Assembly: GCF_000497575.1 (NCBI RefSeq)
Contig: NZ_APJI01000004.1
Span: forward strand, 186,001 to 250,000
Origin: Afipia sp. OHSU_II-C1
Lineage (GTDB): Bacteria > Pseudomonadota > Alphaproteobacteria > Rhizobiales > Xanthobacteraceae
Length of the DNA stretch: 64,000 nucleotides
Reading direction: 5' to 3'
Shown piece by piece: positions 19,312 through 28,563 of the stretch. The position numbers and the translations under genes are program-made. The notes under the pieces are model-generated. The model did no database searches and was not told where the DNA came from. It saw only the letters and a program-made list of their open reading frames with translations. Positions within the stretch are counted from its first letter, which is position 1, and every line of letters starts with the position of its first letter.

Positions 19312-19394
19312 TCGAGCGGATTCCTGGCCAGCGGACGGTGCCGCCATAGAAACGCGGCTGTGCTATGCTCCGATGGATCGCAAGGAGCATTCCG

Positions 19395-19616
19395 ATGACG
19401 ATTGACAATCCCAATGCCAAAAGCATCCGGACGACGATTGAAATCGACAAGGACGGCGTGGAGACGGTGCTGGTTGTCGAAACCGATCTGGAATTGAATG
19501 CGGCCGCCCCGGCTTTTGATGTTGCCAAGGTCGATGCGTTGATCGAAGCCGCGATGAAGAGTTTTGCCACCAGCGGCGGCACAATCGATCGCGTGCATCT
19601 GGTGCCGGTTCGGTAA
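19395..19616 (+). CDS. Small hypothetical protein
   Basis: A 73-residue soluble protein rich in Val, Asp and Thr (TTIEIDKDGVETVLVVE in the first half). No family recognised. AAGGAG seven bases before ATG 19395 supports expression. It lies 83 bp after the AEC gene on the same strand and faces the UbiH-like gene, whose stop is 16 bp away. Confidence 0.6.
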   Translation: MTIDNPNAKSIRTTIEIDKDGVETVLVVETDLELNAAAPAFDVAKVDALIEAAMKSFATSGGTIDRVHLVPVR

Positions 19617-19632
19617 GGACCTGTGCCCGGAG

Positions 19633-20829
19633 CTAACGTCCGCGCCACGAGGGCGACAGTCCTTCGCGCATTGCGAGCCGCCGGATCGGACCGACCGTGT
19701 TCAGCACGTGCATCCCGGCGGCCCGGAGTGATTGCGCCGGCAGGAAATCGCTGAGCAAGGTGCGGTTTGCCATGTCCACCGCAAAGGTGCGGCTGAACAC
19801 GTCCGCGCGGCGTGCGCGGGCGTAACGTTGCAGGATCGTGTCGTCGCCAAGGTCACTGCCCATCAACAGTGCATCGCGCACGATCTCCGCCAGATCGGCC
19901 GCATCGCGCAGTCCCATGTTGAGACCCTGCGCCCCGATCGGCGGCAGCACATGCGCGGCCTCGCCGACGAGCGCGATGCGCTTCGCGGCAAGATGATCGG
20001 GATTCTCAATCGCCAACGAAAAGACGTGACGTCCCGGCGCGATGGTCAGCTTGCCGAGGATCGAATGCGATTGGCGTTCGACGGCAAGGGCGAGTGCGTC
20101 CTCGTCGAGGTTCTTTAACCGCTCGGCTTCGCCCGGCTTCACCACCCAGACGATGCTGGACCGGTTGCCGGGCAGCGGCACGAATACGCAGGGACCGGAT
20201 TCCGTGTGAAACTCGGTCGAGCAGTTTCCGTGCGGGCGGGTATGCGTCACGTTCAGGGTCAATGCCGACTGACCAAGATCGCGGCGCTTGACGCCGATGC
20301 CGGCGGCCTCCCGGCACAGTGAGTGCCGTCCATCGGCGCCCACCACCAGCGCTGCGCTAAGGGTTTGACCGTCCTTGGTGGTGATAATGACTGACGTTTC
20401 GTTGGCGACGATCGATTGGGCGTCGTCATCGACGCGCGCGAGATTTGGCAGCTCGGCCGCGCGCGCTTCCATCGCAACCATCAGCAGACGGTTTTCGATG
20501 TTGTAGCCGAATGCCTCCATACCGATCTCGTCGGACGAGAACTTCACCTCCGGCGAGCGGATCAGGCGGCGCGTGTCGTCCACCAGCCGCATCGTGCGCA
20601 GCGCGGCGGCGGCGCCGGTGCAGCGCCGCCAGATATTCAGCGATTGCAGAAAATCCACCGAGCCGCCGAGCAAGGCCGTGGTCCGGTTGTCGGCATAGGG
20701 CGAGCGGCGCGCGACCAGAACGGTATCGACGCCCGCCTGGGCCAGTGCGATGGCCGTGGCCAGCCCGGCGGGACCGCCGCCTACGACGGCGGTGTGATAG
20801 TTTTGCGATGCGGATCGAGGCTCGGTCAT
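19633..20829 (-). CDS. UbiH/UbiF-family FAD-dependent monooxygenase
   Basis: A 398-residue flavoprotein hydroxylase. The N-terminal dinucleotide site is GGGPAGLATAIALAQAG; the DG motif appears as VGADGRHSL; the second FAD motif as RIALVGEAAHVLPPIGAQGLNMG. These fit the ubiquinone-ring hydroxylases (UbiH, UbiF, UbiM, UbiL). Which ring position it attacks cannot be decided from sequence. It starts back to back with pcs, with a 155-bp divergent promoter region between. Confidence 0.9.
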   Translation of the reverse strand: MTEPRSASQNYHTAVVGGGPAGLATAIALAQAGVDTVLVARRSPYADNRTTALLGGSVDFLQSLNIWRRCTGAAAALRTMRLVDDTRRLIRSPEVKFSSDEIGMEAFGYNIENRLLMVAMEARAAELPNLARVDDDAQSIVANETSVIITTKDGQTLSAALVVGADGRHSLCREAAGIGVKRRDLGQSALTLNVTHTRPHGNCSTEFHTESGPCVFVPLPGNRSSIVWVVKPGEAERLKNLDEDALALAVERQSHSILGKLTIAPGRHVFSLAIENPDHLAAKRIALVGEAAHVLPPIGAQGLNMGLRDAADLAEIVRDALLMGSDLGDDTILQRYARARRADVFSRTFAVDMANRTLLSDFLPAQSLRAAGMHVLNTVGPIRRLAMREGLSPSWRGR

Positions 20830-20984
20830 AGGCTACCTATCGCCGGATTTTTCCGGTGTCACAATGGATATCAGGTTGTCATCGTAGGGGGCATTTAAGG
20901 CAAATCCGGTTCGCGCCTGTCACAATCGAATCCGCCGGCACCGGATATGCAAAGTGCCGGGAATCCTGTTAGTGACGAGAGTAC

Positions 20985-21719
20985 ATGAGCGAGCCCGGCC
21001 CGCAGGATCAGCCTCCGTTTCCCGCCAGAATGCGCGTGACCGCGTTCGGTGTTCATATTTTCACGGCGCTGGGCGGCGCGGTTGCGCTGATTGCCATGCT
21101 GGAGGCGGTCAGGGAACACTGGGCCGGGATGTTCGGCTGGCTTGGGTTGGCGCTGCTGATCGACGGCCTCGACGGACCGCTTGCGCGGCGGCTCAACGTC
21201 GGCGACGTGCTGCCGAACTGGTCCGGCGATACGCTCGATCTGGTGGTCGATTTCCTGACCTACGTGTTTGTGCCGGCCTATGCCATCACCGCCAGCGGTC
21301 TTCTGATCCCGCTGGCGACATATGTGCTGGGCGCCGCTATCGTTGTATCCGGCGCGCTGTATTTTTCCGACCGGCGCATGAAGACCGACGACAATCATTT
21401 CCGCGGATTTCCGGCGCTCTGGAATGGCGCGGCGTTCTATCTGTTCCTGCTGAAACCGCCAGCCGTCGTGGGCAGCATCGCGCTCGCGATTCTCGTTGCG
21501 CTGACCTTCGTGCCGTTCAACGTGATGCATCCGCTTCGCACCACGCGATTCCGCAAACTGAACATCGCGTTGCTGGTGATCTGGGCAATATTGGCAATGA
21601 TCGCGATTGCTGCCAATTTCGAGGTGTCGTGGTGGGTCACTGCCGGACTGTGCGCCATCGGCGCATACATTCTTCTGAGTGATGTTCTGATCAGACTGTT
21701 TGGTGGGAACCGCGCATGA
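20985..21719 (+). CDS. pcs: Phosphatidylcholine synthase Pcs
   Basis: Membrane enzyme that condenses CDP-diacylglycerol with choline to make phosphatidylcholine in one step, a pathway typical of rhizobia and relatives. The family's altered CDP-alcohol phosphotransferase motif is complete: DGLDGPLAR, a 12-residue spacer, then GDTLDLVVD (pattern DGx2DGx2ARx12Gx3Dx3D). It has about eight hydrophobic segments and 244 residues, the usual size. The stop overlaps the terC start, so the two are probably co-transcribed. Confidence 0.95.
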   Translation: MSEPGPQDQPPFPARMRVTAFGVHIFTALGGAVALIAMLEAVREHWAGMFGWLGLALLIDGLDGPLARRLNVGDVLPNWSGDTLDLVVDFLTYVFVPAYAITASGLLIPLATYVLGAAIVVSGALYFSDRRMKTDDNHFRGFPALWNGAAFYLFLLKPPAVVGSIALAILVALTFVPFNVMHPLRTTRFRKLNIALLVIWAILAMIAIAANFEVSWWVTAGLCAIGAYILLSDVLIRLFGGNRA

Positions 21720-22453
21720 TGGAATTATTGACGAGCCCCGAAGCCTGGGCCGCGCTGCTGACTCTGACGGCGCTCGAAATCGTGCTTGGCATCGACAACG
21801 TGATCTTCCTGTCGGTGATCGTATCGCGCATTCCGCCCGAACAGGCAGAGCGCGCCCGCAAGATCGGCCTGGCGCTGGCGCTGGTCTTCCGGATTGCGCT
21901 CTTGAGCATCCTGGTCTGGCTGATTGGTCTGACTCAGCCGGTTATCACTGTCGCGAAATTCGCTCTATCGTGGCGCGACATTATCCTCATCGTCGGCGGC
22001 CTGTTCCTGATCGCCAAGGCGACCCATGAAATTCATGCCGAGGTTGAAGCCAAGGAGGTCGAGGAAACCGCCAAGGCCACGCCGAGCGCATTCTTCTGGG
22101 TCATCATCCAGATCATCGTCATCGATCTGGTGTTCTCGATCGATTCCATCATCACCGCGATCGGCATGGTGGACGATATCAAGATCATGGTCGCCGCTGT
22201 CATCATCGCCGTCGGCGTTATGTACGTCTCGTCCGGACCTGTTGCCGCGTTCGTGAAGGAGCACCCGACGACGAAGATGCTGGCGCTGGCGTTCCTCGTT
22301 CTGATCGGCGTGGCGCTGGTCGCGGACGGATTCCACTTTCACATTCCTCGTGCGTTCATCTACGTGGCGATCTGCTTCTCGGCGTCGGTTGAATTCTTCA
22401 ACATTCTTGCCAAGCGCAATCGCAGGAAGCGGACAAGCCTGCAAAAAGGCTGA
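21716..22453 (+). CDS. TerC family integral membrane protein
   Basis: A 245-residue protein with seven hydrophobic helices. The family signatures are the early LEIVLGIDNVIFLSV and the central IDLVFSIDSIITAIGM, both with acidic residues inside helices that are thought to bind metal ions. Members export manganese or support metalation of secreted proteins, and some give tellurium resistance; which applies is unknown. ATG 21716 overlaps the pcs stop (ATGATG), pointing to translational coupling. Confidence 0.9.
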   Translation: MMELLTSPEAWAALLTLTALEIVLGIDNVIFLSVIVSRIPPEQAERARKIGLALALVFRIALLSILVWLIGLTQPVITVAKFALSWRDIILIVGGLFLIAKATHEIHAEVEAKEVEETAKATPSAFFWVIIQIIVIDLVFSIDSIITAIGMVDDIKIMVAAVIIAVGVMYVSSGPVAAFVKEHPTTKMLALAFLVLIGVALVADGFHFHIPRAFIYVAICFSASVEFFNILAKRNRRKRTSLQKG

Positions 22454-22542
22454 TCCGGCGCGGCTTTGGTCCGCGTTGACAATTCGCTGCCGATGGACTT
22501 CGCTCCCGGTTGAGATTGCTTGAGAAAAGGCCGGGAGAAACC

Positions 22543-23517
22543 ATGACCAAGGCTGTGCGCGTCCATCAGGTGGGCGGTCCGGAAGTGATGATCTACGAGG
22601 ATGTTGAGGTGCCTCCGCCCGGTCCCGGCGAGGTCCGCATCCGCCAGCACGCCATCGGCCTGAACTTCATCGACACGTATTACCGTACCGGTCTCTATAA
22701 AGCGCCGGGCCTGCCGTTCGTTGTCGGCAACGAGGCCTCTGGCGAAGTGGTGTCTGCCGGTCCGGGCGTGACCAATTTCCATCCTGGTGATCGCGTGGCG
22801 TACTACTTCAATCTCGGCGGCTACGCGACCGAGCGCAACATTCCCGCCGACAAGCTGGTGAAGCTGCCGGATCACATCTCGCATGAGCAGGCGGCGGTGC
22901 TGATGCTCAAGGGGCTGACGGTCTGGTACCTGCTGTTCAAGACGTTCAAGGTCGAGCCCGGTCATCGTGTGCTGATCCACGCAGCAGCCGGCGGCATCGG
23001 CCTGCTTGCATGTCAGTGGGCGAAGGCGCTGGGCGCGAATGTCATCGGCACTGTCGGCACCGAGGAGAAGGCGAAACTCGCGCTGGCCAACGGCTGCGAT
23101 CACGTCATCCTCTACAATCAGGAAGATTTCGCCGAACGCGTGAAGCAGATCAGCCGCGGTGAACTCTGTGATGTGGTCTATGACGGCGTTGGCAAGGACA
23201 CGTTCGCCGGATCGTTGAAGTCACTCAGAAAGCGCGGACTGTTCGTGTCGTTCGGCAACGCATCGGGGCCGGTGCCGCCGTTCTCCATCGCCGAGCTCAA
23301 CAATCACGGCTCGCTGTTCGCAACCCGTCCGAAGCTGAATGATTACGTCGGAACGCGCAAAGAGCTGATGGAGGGTGCGGATACGCTGTTCGCCGCCGTC
23401 ATCAGCGGCACCCTGCATGTACCGATCAATCACGCCTATGCGCTGAAGGATGCACAGAAGGCGCACCGTGATCTCGAGAGCCGCGTGACCACGGGCTCGG
23501 GGATTTTGAAGCCGTAG
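22543..23517 (+). CDS. qor: Quinone oxidoreductase (NADPH, zeta-crystallin type)
   Basis: A 324-residue zinc-free medium-chain reductase. The GroES-like half contains FIDTYYRTGLY, typical of Qor; the Rossmann half has AAAGGIGLLACQWAK for NADPH. It catalyses one-electron reduction of quinones in the related enzymes. GGGAG is six bases before ATG 22543, 11 codons inside the open frame. The gene ends six bases before a palindromic repeat and faces rimO. Confidence 0.92.
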   Translation: MTKAVRVHQVGGPEVMIYEDVEVPPPGPGEVRIRQHAIGLNFIDTYYRTGLYKAPGLPFVVGNEASGEVVSAGPGVTNFHPGDRVAYYFNLGGYATERNIPADKLVKLPDHISHEQAAVLMLKGLTVWYLLFKTFKVEPGHRVLIHAAAGGIGLLACQWAKALGANVIGTVGTEEKAKLALANGCDHVILYNQEDFAERVKQISRGELCDVVYDGVGKDTFAGSLKSLRKRGLFVSFGNASGPVPPFSIAELNNHGSLFATRPKLNDYVGTRKELMEGADTLFAAVISGTLHVPINHAYALKDAQKAHRDLESRVTTGSGILKP

Positions 23518-23522
23518 TTTTC

Positions 23523-23605
23523 CGTCATTGCGAGGAGCGCTCGCGACGAAGCGATCCACTCTATTGCACCACGCGATGGATTGCTTCGCTTCGCTCGCAA
23601 TGACG
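23523..23605. repeat. Palindromic intergenic repeat, copy 2 (convergent qor / rimO gap)
   Basis: Begins CGTCATTGCGAG (23523-23534) and ends CTCGCAATGACG (23594-23605), with GAAGCGATCCA and TGGATTGCTTC as inner arms. It is the same element as at 11167-11250, with a different, shorter centre. It fills almost the whole gap between two convergent stop codons. Confidence 0.85.
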
Positions 23606-23615
23606 AAGAAGTCTT

Positions 23616-24941
23616 TTAGAACCGCGCCACGGTCCCGTGCAGGTCGTACTGATCCGCGCGATCGATTTTCGCGGTGACGATGTCGCCAATTTTCAACGGG
23701 CGGCGGCTGGACACATACACATTGCCGTCGATCTGCGGCGCGTCGGCCTTCGAGCGTCCCTTCGACACGGTCGGTCCGACTTCATCGATGATGACCTGCT
23801 GACGGGTGCCGACCTTGCGCTTGAGGCGCTGCGCGGAAATCTTCTGCTGACGTGCCATCAGCGCATTCCAGCGCGCGGTCTTGATCTCGTCCGGCACAGG
23901 GTTCTCGATGGCGTTCGAGGTCGCGCCCGCGACCGGCTCGTACTTGAAGCAGCCGACGCGATCGATCTGCGCTTCATCGAGCCAGTCGAGCAGATACTGG
24001 AAATCGGAATCGGTCTCGCCGGGGAAGCCGACAATGAAGGTCGAGCGCAGCGTGAGATCCGGACATTCCTCGCGCCACTTCTTGATGCGATTGAGCGTCT
24101 TGTCCTGCGACGCCGGGCGGCGCATCTGCTTCAGCACGTCAGGCGAGGCGTGCTGGAACGGGATGTCGAGATAGGGCAGCACCTTGCCCTCGGTCATCAG
24201 GCTGATGACTTCATCGACATGTGGGTAGGGGTAGACGTACTGCAGCCGCACCCACGCGCCGAGTTCGCCAAGCTCACGCGACAGGTCGAAGAACTTCGCG
24301 CGGACCTCGCGGTCCTTCCACATGCTGGTCGCATACTTGATGTCGACACCGTAGGCCGAGGTGTCCTGCGACACCACCAGCAATTCCTTGACGCCGGCCG
24401 CGACAAGCTTCTCGGCTTCACGCAACACGTCGTTGGCTGGCCGCGAGACCAGATCGCCGCGCAGCTTCGGGATGATGCAGAAGGTGCAGCGGTTGTTGCA
24501 GCCTTCGGAAATCTTCAGGTACGCGTAGTGGCGCGGCGTCAGCTTGATGCCCTGTGGGGGCACCAGATCGATGTGCGGGTTGTGCAGCGGCGGCAGCGCG
24601 CGGTGCACGGCGTCGAGCACGCTTTCGTATTGCTGCGGTCCGGTGATCGACAGAACGTTCGGGTAGGCCTTCTCGATCTGTTCCGGTTCCGCGCCCATGC
24701 AGCCGGTGACGATGACCTTGCCGTTCTCGGCCATGGCTTCACCGATGGCGCCCAGCGATTCCTGCTTGGCGCTGTCGAGGAACCCGCAGGTGTTGACGAT
24801 CACCAGGTCAGCGCCGTCATGCTTGCGCGCCAGTTCATAACCCTCGGCCCGCAGCCGCGTGATAATGCGCTCGGAATCCACCAGAGCCTTGGGGCATCCA
24901 AGCGACACAAAACTGACTTTTGGGGCGACGCCCTGTTCCAT
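23616..24941 (-). CDS. rimO: Ribosomal protein S12 methylthiotransferase RimO
   Basis: Radical-SAM enzyme that adds a methylthio group to the conserved aspartate of ribosomal protein S12. The N-terminal UPF0004 domain starts with [12 protein letters not shown] and keeps its three cysteines (SLGCPK, NTCGFL, VTGCMG). The radical-SAM cluster motif is CNNRCTFC, and a TRAM domain closes the protein. Its 441 residues are standard. It diverges from nasT, with 114 bp between starts. Confidence 0.95.
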   Translation of the reverse strand: MEQGVAPKVSFVSLGCPKALVDSERIITRLRAEGYELARKHDGADLVIVNTCGFLDSAKQESLGAIGEAMAENGKVIVTGCMGAEPEQIEKAYPNVLSITGPQQYESVLDAVHRALPPLHNPHIDLVPPQGIKLTPRHYAYLKISEGCNNRCTFCIIPKLRGDLVSRPANDVLREAEKLVAAGVKELLVVSQDTSAYGVDIKYATSMWKDREVRAKFFDLSRELGELGAWVRLQYVYPYPHVDEVISLMTEGKVLPYLDIPFQHASPDVLKQMRRPASQDKTLNRIKKWREECPDLTLRSTFIVGFPGETDSDFQYLLDWLDEAQIDRVGCFKYEPVAGATSNAIENPVPDEIKTARWNALMARQQKISAQRLKRKVGTRQQVIIDEVGPTVSKGRSKADAPQIDGNVYVSSRRPLKIGDIVTAKIDRADQYDLHGTVARF

Positions 24942-25055
24942 AGCTTCCGACCTGTTGGGAGAATGCAGGAGCTATCCCTGATCTGCCCTAAATACAAGGC
25001 TTTAAGCCGAGCGGGCGGGCATGCTAGGACTGTTTTGCCGGAATGCGAGTACTGA

Positions 25056-25646
25056 ATGGCTGCGGATTCGTCGTTCAAGATAGTTATCGTCGACGAAAGC
25101 CCGATCAGAGCTGCAATCCTCAAGGAGGGGCTGCGCGACGCGGGCTTTACCAGTGTGGAGCACATTCCGGAGATGCACAATCTCCTGGCGCGCATCTATC
25201 GTATCGATCCAGATGTCATCCTGATCGACCTTGAAAACCCCAGCCGCGACGTTCTGGAACAGATGTTCCAGGTCAGCCGCGCGGTGCGGCGGCCGATTGC
25301 CATGTTCGTGGACCAAAGCGACGCCGCCTCAATCCAGCAGTCGGTCGAGGCCGGAGTGTCGGCCTACATCGTCGACGGGCTCAAGAAGGAGCGGATCAAA
25401 CCGATCCTCGACCTGTGCATTTCGCGGTTCAACGCCTTCTCCAAATTGCAGGACGAGCTGGACCGCACCAAGTCGGCGCTGGAAGACCGCAAGATTCTCG
25501 ATCGCGCCAAGGGCCTGCTGATGAAGGCGAAGGGGCTGACTGAGGAAGAGGCCTATGTGCTGATCCGCTCCACCGCCATGCGCGAGAAAAAGAAGATCGG
25601 CGAAATCGCCCAATCGATCATTACCGCGGCGGAGTTGTTGAAATGA
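25056..25646 (+). CDS. nasT: NasT: ANTAR-domain transcription antiterminator
   Basis: RNA-binding response regulator of nitrate assimilation. The receiver-like domain (residues 1-125) has IVDES at strand 1 and the phospho-acceptor-like Asp in LIDLENP, but the usual threonine/lysine positions are altered. A helix then leads into the ANTAR domain (about 135-196; LMKAKGLTEEEAYVLIR, AQSIITAAELL). In the known systems NasS holds NasT until nitrate binds NasS; free NasT then prevents termination in target leaders. A matching leader lies at 26971-27091. The stop overlaps nasS by four bases. Confidence 0.92.
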   Translation: MAADSSFKIVIVDESPIRAAILKEGLRDAGFTSVEHIPEMHNLLARIYRIDPDVILIDLENPSRDVLEQMFQVSRAVRRPIAMFVDQSDAASIQQSVEAGVSAYIVDGLKKERIKPILDLCISRFNAFSKLQDELDRTKSALEDRKILDRAKGLLMKAKGLTEEEAYVLIRSTAMREKKKIGEIAQSIITAAELLK

Positions 25647-26815
25647 CAGATACACCGCTCAGGATCGGATTCATCCCGCTGGTGGACGCCTCCGCGCTGA
25701 TCGTTGCCGTGGACAAGGGCTTCGCCGCGGCTGAGGGCCTCGACGTCACGCTGGTACGCGAAGTGTCGTGGTCGAACGTCCGCGACAAGCTCAACATTGG
25801 CCTGTTCGATGCCGCGCATCTGCTGGCGCCGGTCGCCATCGCATCGACGCTCGGCCTGTCCCAGGTCAAGGTGCCGATCGTTACGCCCTTCAATCTCGGG
25901 CTGAACGGCAATGCCATCACGGTGTCCCCGGCGCTTCACGCCGCGATCATCGGCGAGGCCGATGGTGACCCGGCCCATCCACTGGTGACCGCGAAGGCGC
26001 TGGCGCGGGTTGTCGCAGCCCGGCGAAAGAGCGGGGGCGAACCGCTGACGTTCGGCATGACGTTCCCGTTCTCGACCCACAACTACCAGCTCAGGTTCTG
26101 GATGGCGGCCGGTGGCGTCGATCCGGACGAGGACGTGCGGCTGGTGGTGCTGCCGCCGCCTTACATGGTGGACAGCCTGGCCAATGGCCATGTCGATGCC
26201 TTCTGCGTCGGTGCGCCGTGGAACTCGGTCGCGGTCGATCTCGGCGTCGGGCACATTCTGCATTACGTCTCGGACATTCTCGAACGCGCAGCGGAAAAGG
26301 TGCTGGCGGTGCGCGAGAGGTGGGCTCTGGAAAATCCGGAAACCCTCGCAAAGTTGACGCGCGCGCATGGACGTGCCGCAGATTTCATAGAAAATCCGGA
26401 TAACCGGGCCGAGGTGTCCCGCATTCTGGGGGCTCCTGAACGGATAGGCGTCGATCCCGAGGTCATCCGGCGCACGCTCGACGGACGGCTGAAGATCTCG
26501 CCCGACGGGACATTCCGCGAAAGCGGGCGCTATCTCCTGATCGGCCGCGAGGGCGCGGCGCGGCCCGATCCCGTGCAGGCTGCATGGCTTTACGCCCAGA
26601 TGGTTCGCTGGGGGCAGGCGGCTTATTCACCGGAGGCGCTGGAGACTGCGAAAAAGGTCTTCCGGCCTGATCTTTACGACGCGGCCCTCGGGGTACAGAA
26701 GGTGCCGGTACACAGCGTCCAGGACGGCGTAGGGGCCTTTGATGGTCCGTCGTTCGACGCCAATAACGTCAGCGCGCATCTTGCCTCAGTCGCCATAAAG
26801 CGGCGTCAGCCCTAG
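25643..26815 (+). CDS. nasS: NasS: nitrate-sensing protein (CmpA/NrtA-like, cytoplasmic)
   Basis: A 390-residue protein related to NrtA-type nitrate-binding proteins but without any signal peptide: it begins directly with the ligand domain (RIGFIPLVDASALIVAVDKGF). That is the hallmark of the cytoplasmic sensor NasS, which sequesters NasT in the absence of nitrate or nitrite. The conserved MTFPFSTHNYQLRFWMAAGG and FCVGAPWNS stretches parallel those of the transport protein encoded at 27172. The ATGA overlap with nasT implies equimolar synthesis. Confidence 0.92.
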   Translation: MTDTPLRIGFIPLVDASALIVAVDKGFAAAEGLDVTLVREVSWSNVRDKLNIGLFDAAHLLAPVAIASTLGLSQVKVPIVTPFNLGLNGNAITVSPALHAAIIGEADGDPAHPLVTAKALARVVAARRKSGGEPLTFGMTFPFSTHNYQLRFWMAAGGVDPDEDVRLVVLPPPYMVDSLANGHVDAFCVGAPWNSVAVDLGVGHILHYVSDILERAAEKVLAVRERWALENPETLAKLTRAHGRAADFIENPDNRAEVSRILGAPERIGVDPEVIRRTLDGRLKISPDGTFRESGRYLLIGREGAARPDPVQAAWLYAQMVRWGQAAYSPEALETAKKVFRPDLYDAALGVQKVPVHSVQDGVGAFDGPSFDANNVSAHLASVAIKRRQP

Positions 26816-26970
26816 CAGCGATTCCTAGTTCAATATTACCTGCACAAATTTTGTGCGCCGCGCAAAAAACAGGCATTTGCCGTCGGGGCAGGCCCGCAAA
26901 GGTAGCTGCCTTCTGCAAGGGCACCAACATAACTCCCTGAAAAATATGAATTTGCTGCGTCGCACGCGGC
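26816..26970. other. Upstream part of the nasS-nrtA gap
   Basis: No coding frame is supported. The stretch is A/T-richer than its surroundings and contains inverted motifs such as GCACAAATTTTGTGC (26841-26855), a 15-base near-perfect palindrome that may be a regulator site. NtrC-type enhancer sites would be expected here if the sigma54-like promoter downstream is real; no clear one was identified by eye. Confidence 0.45.
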
Positions 26971-26986
26971 TGGCACGATCCTTGAA
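26971..26986 (+). promoter_or_regulatory. Sigma54 (-24/-12) type promoter for the nrt operon
   Basis: TGGCACGATCCTTGAA matches the RpoN consensus TGGCACG-N4-TTGCA except for A in place of C in the -12 element. The GG and G pairs have the required spacing. Transcription would begin near 26997, directly before the leader hairpins. Nitrogen-regulated sigma54 control of nitrate assimilation is well known in proteobacteria; its use here is inferred. Confidence 0.65.
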
Positions 26987-26997
26987 TAGGTAGTTGC

Positions 26998-27091
26998 AGG
27001 TCAGGACGAAGGCCTACGGCTCCACGATGAGCCACGCAGCAACGCCGCTGTCTCGAGGAGCCGCACTCGCGCACCTCGAGGGCGGCTTTTT
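26998..27091 (+). promoter_or_regulatory. Nitrate-responsive leader RNA: two hairpins and a terminator
   Basis: Hairpin 1 pairs AGGTC (26998-27002) with GGCCT (27011-27015), with one G-U pair. Hairpin 2 pairs GGCTC (27018-27022) with GAGCC (27029-27033) around the six-base loop CACGAT. Both loops contain ACGA. A strong terminator follows: GCCGC (27044-27048) and CTCGAGG (27052-27058) pair with CCTCGAG (27074-27080) and GCGGC (27082-27086), then five T. Tandem short hairpins before a terminator are the known target of ANTAR proteins, so NasT is the probable ligand. Confidence 0.7.
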
Positions 27092-27171
27092 GTTTGGGCG
27101 ACGAGGACGTGAGCGCAGGCGGACCGACAAGGCAACAGGACAATGGCAACCGGACAAGGACACCAGACACG

Positions 27172-28503
27172 ATGACCAAGATCACGAAGCGGGGCAAAGC
27201 GGGAATGGCGATGGACAGCAAGATGAGCCGCCGTGCGCTGCTCAAGGCCGGTGCGGGAACGGCGGCATTGCTGGCGGCGGCGCGGTTGAATTTCCCCGGC
27301 GGCGCATTCGCGCAGACCGCCGGACCGGAAGTGACCAAGGCGATCTTTGGCTACATTGCGCTGATGGACGCGTCGCCGCTTGTGATCGCCAAGGAAAAGG
27401 GAATCTTCGCAAAGCATGGCGTGCCGGACGTTGAAGTCACCAAGCAGGCGTCCTGGGGCGCGACGCGCGACAACCTCGTCCTCGGTGGCGAGAAGAACGG
27501 CATCGATGGCGCACACATCCTGACGCCGATGCCGTATCTGATTTCGGCGGGCAAGGTGACGCAGAACAACGTGCCGACGCCGATGTACATCCTGTCACGC
27601 CTCAATCTCGATGCGCAGGCGATCTCGGTCTCCAACGACTACAAGGATCTCAAGGTCACCGCGGACGCATCCGCGCTGAAGGAAGCCTTCGCCAAGAAGA
27701 AGGCCGAAGGCAAGGAAGTGAAGGTCGCCATGACCTTCCCCGGCGGCACCCACGACCTCTGGATCCGCTACTGGCTCGCTGCCGGCGGCATCGATCCCGA
27801 CAAGGACGTCTCGACCATCGTCGTTCCGCCGCCGCAGATGGTGGCGAACATGAAGGTCGGCAACATGGACGCGTTCTGCGTCGGCGAGCCGTGGGGCGAA
27901 CAGCTCGTCAATCAGGGCATCGGCTTCTCGGCGTGTTCGACCGGCGAGATCTGGTCCAAGCATCCGGAGAAGGCGCTCGGCATTCGCGCCGAATATGCCG
28001 ACAAGTATCCGAAGGCGACACAGGCCATCCTGATGGCCGTGATGGAAGCGCAGCAGTGGTGCGACAAGCCCGCGAACCGCGCCGAAATGTCCGAGATCGT
28101 CGGACGCCGTCAGTGGTTCAACGTGCCGGTCGCCGACATCATCGGCCGCGCGAACGGCGACATCAACTACGGCAACGGCCGCGTCGAGAAGGGCACCAAG
28201 CAGTTCATGAAGTTCTGGCAGGACCACGCGTCTTACCCGTTCAAGAGCCATGACGCATGGTTCGTCACCGAAGACATCCGCTGGGGCAAGTTCGAGCCGA
28301 CGACGGACGTCAAGGCGCTGGTCGACAAGGTCAACCGCGAAGACATCTGGAAGTCGGCAGCCAAGGCGCTCGGCGTCGCCGCGGCCGACATTCCGGCCAG
28401 CACGTCGCGCGGCAAGGAAACCTTCTTCGACGGCAAGGTCTTCGATCCTGAAAATCCGTCGGCGTACCTCAAGAGTTTGTCGATCAAGCGTATCGATGCC
28501 TGA
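27172..28503 (+). CDS. nrtA: Nitrate ABC transporter, periplasmic binding protein (NrtA)
   Basis: A 443-residue exported protein. It has a twin-arginine-type signal (SRRALLKAGAG) ending near AFAQT. The mature part matches NrtA/CmpA binding proteins: FGYIALMDASPLVIAKEKG, MTFPGGTHDLWIRYW and FCVGEPWGEQL. It captures nitrate (perhaps also nitrite) in the periplasm. ATG 27172 was preferred, with AAGGA upstream; the frame also allows 27205. Upstream are the leader and terminator. A GC-rich hairpin follows the stop, which may keep this mRNA segment more stable than the permease part. Confidence 0.92.
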   Translation: MTKITKRGKAGMAMDSKMSRRALLKAGAGTAALLAAARLNFPGGAFAQTAGPEVTKAIFGYIALMDASPLVIAKEKGIFAKHGVPDVEVTKQASWGATRDNLVLGGEKNGIDGAHILTPMPYLISAGKVTQNNVPTPMYILSRLNLDAQAISVSNDYKDLKVTADASALKEAFAKKKAEGKEVKVAMTFPGGTHDLWIRYWLAAGGIDPDKDVSTIVVPPPQMVANMKVGNMDAFCVGEPWGEQLVNQGIGFSACSTGEIWSKHPEKALGIRAEYADKYPKATQAILMAVMEAQQWCDKPANRAEMSEIVGRRQWFNVPVADIIGRANGDINYGNGRVEKGTKQFMKFWQDHASYPFKSHDAWFVTEDIRWGKFEPTTDVKALVDKVNREDIWKSAAKALGVAAADIPASTSRGKETFFDGKVFDPENPSAYLKSLSIKRIDA

Positions 28504-28512
28504 GACCCTGCG

Positions 28513-28535
28513 GGCCGCCCCACGCAGGGGCGGCC
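28513..28535 (+). promoter_or_regulatory. Intercistronic hairpin between nrtA and nrtB
   Basis: GGCCGCCCC (28513-28521) pairs perfectly with GGGGCGGCC (28527-28535) around a five-base loop. No T run follows, so it is more likely an mRNA-stabilising or partial-attenuation element, as often found after binding-protein genes of ABC operons. Confidence 0.65.
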
Positions 28536-28563
28536 TCGCACCTAACACAACCGAGGCAATCTC

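Noticed and set aside
23637-25055. 472-residue plus-strand frame opposite rimO
   Set aside because: rimO is unmistakable on the other strand; this frame is a codon-bias shadow.
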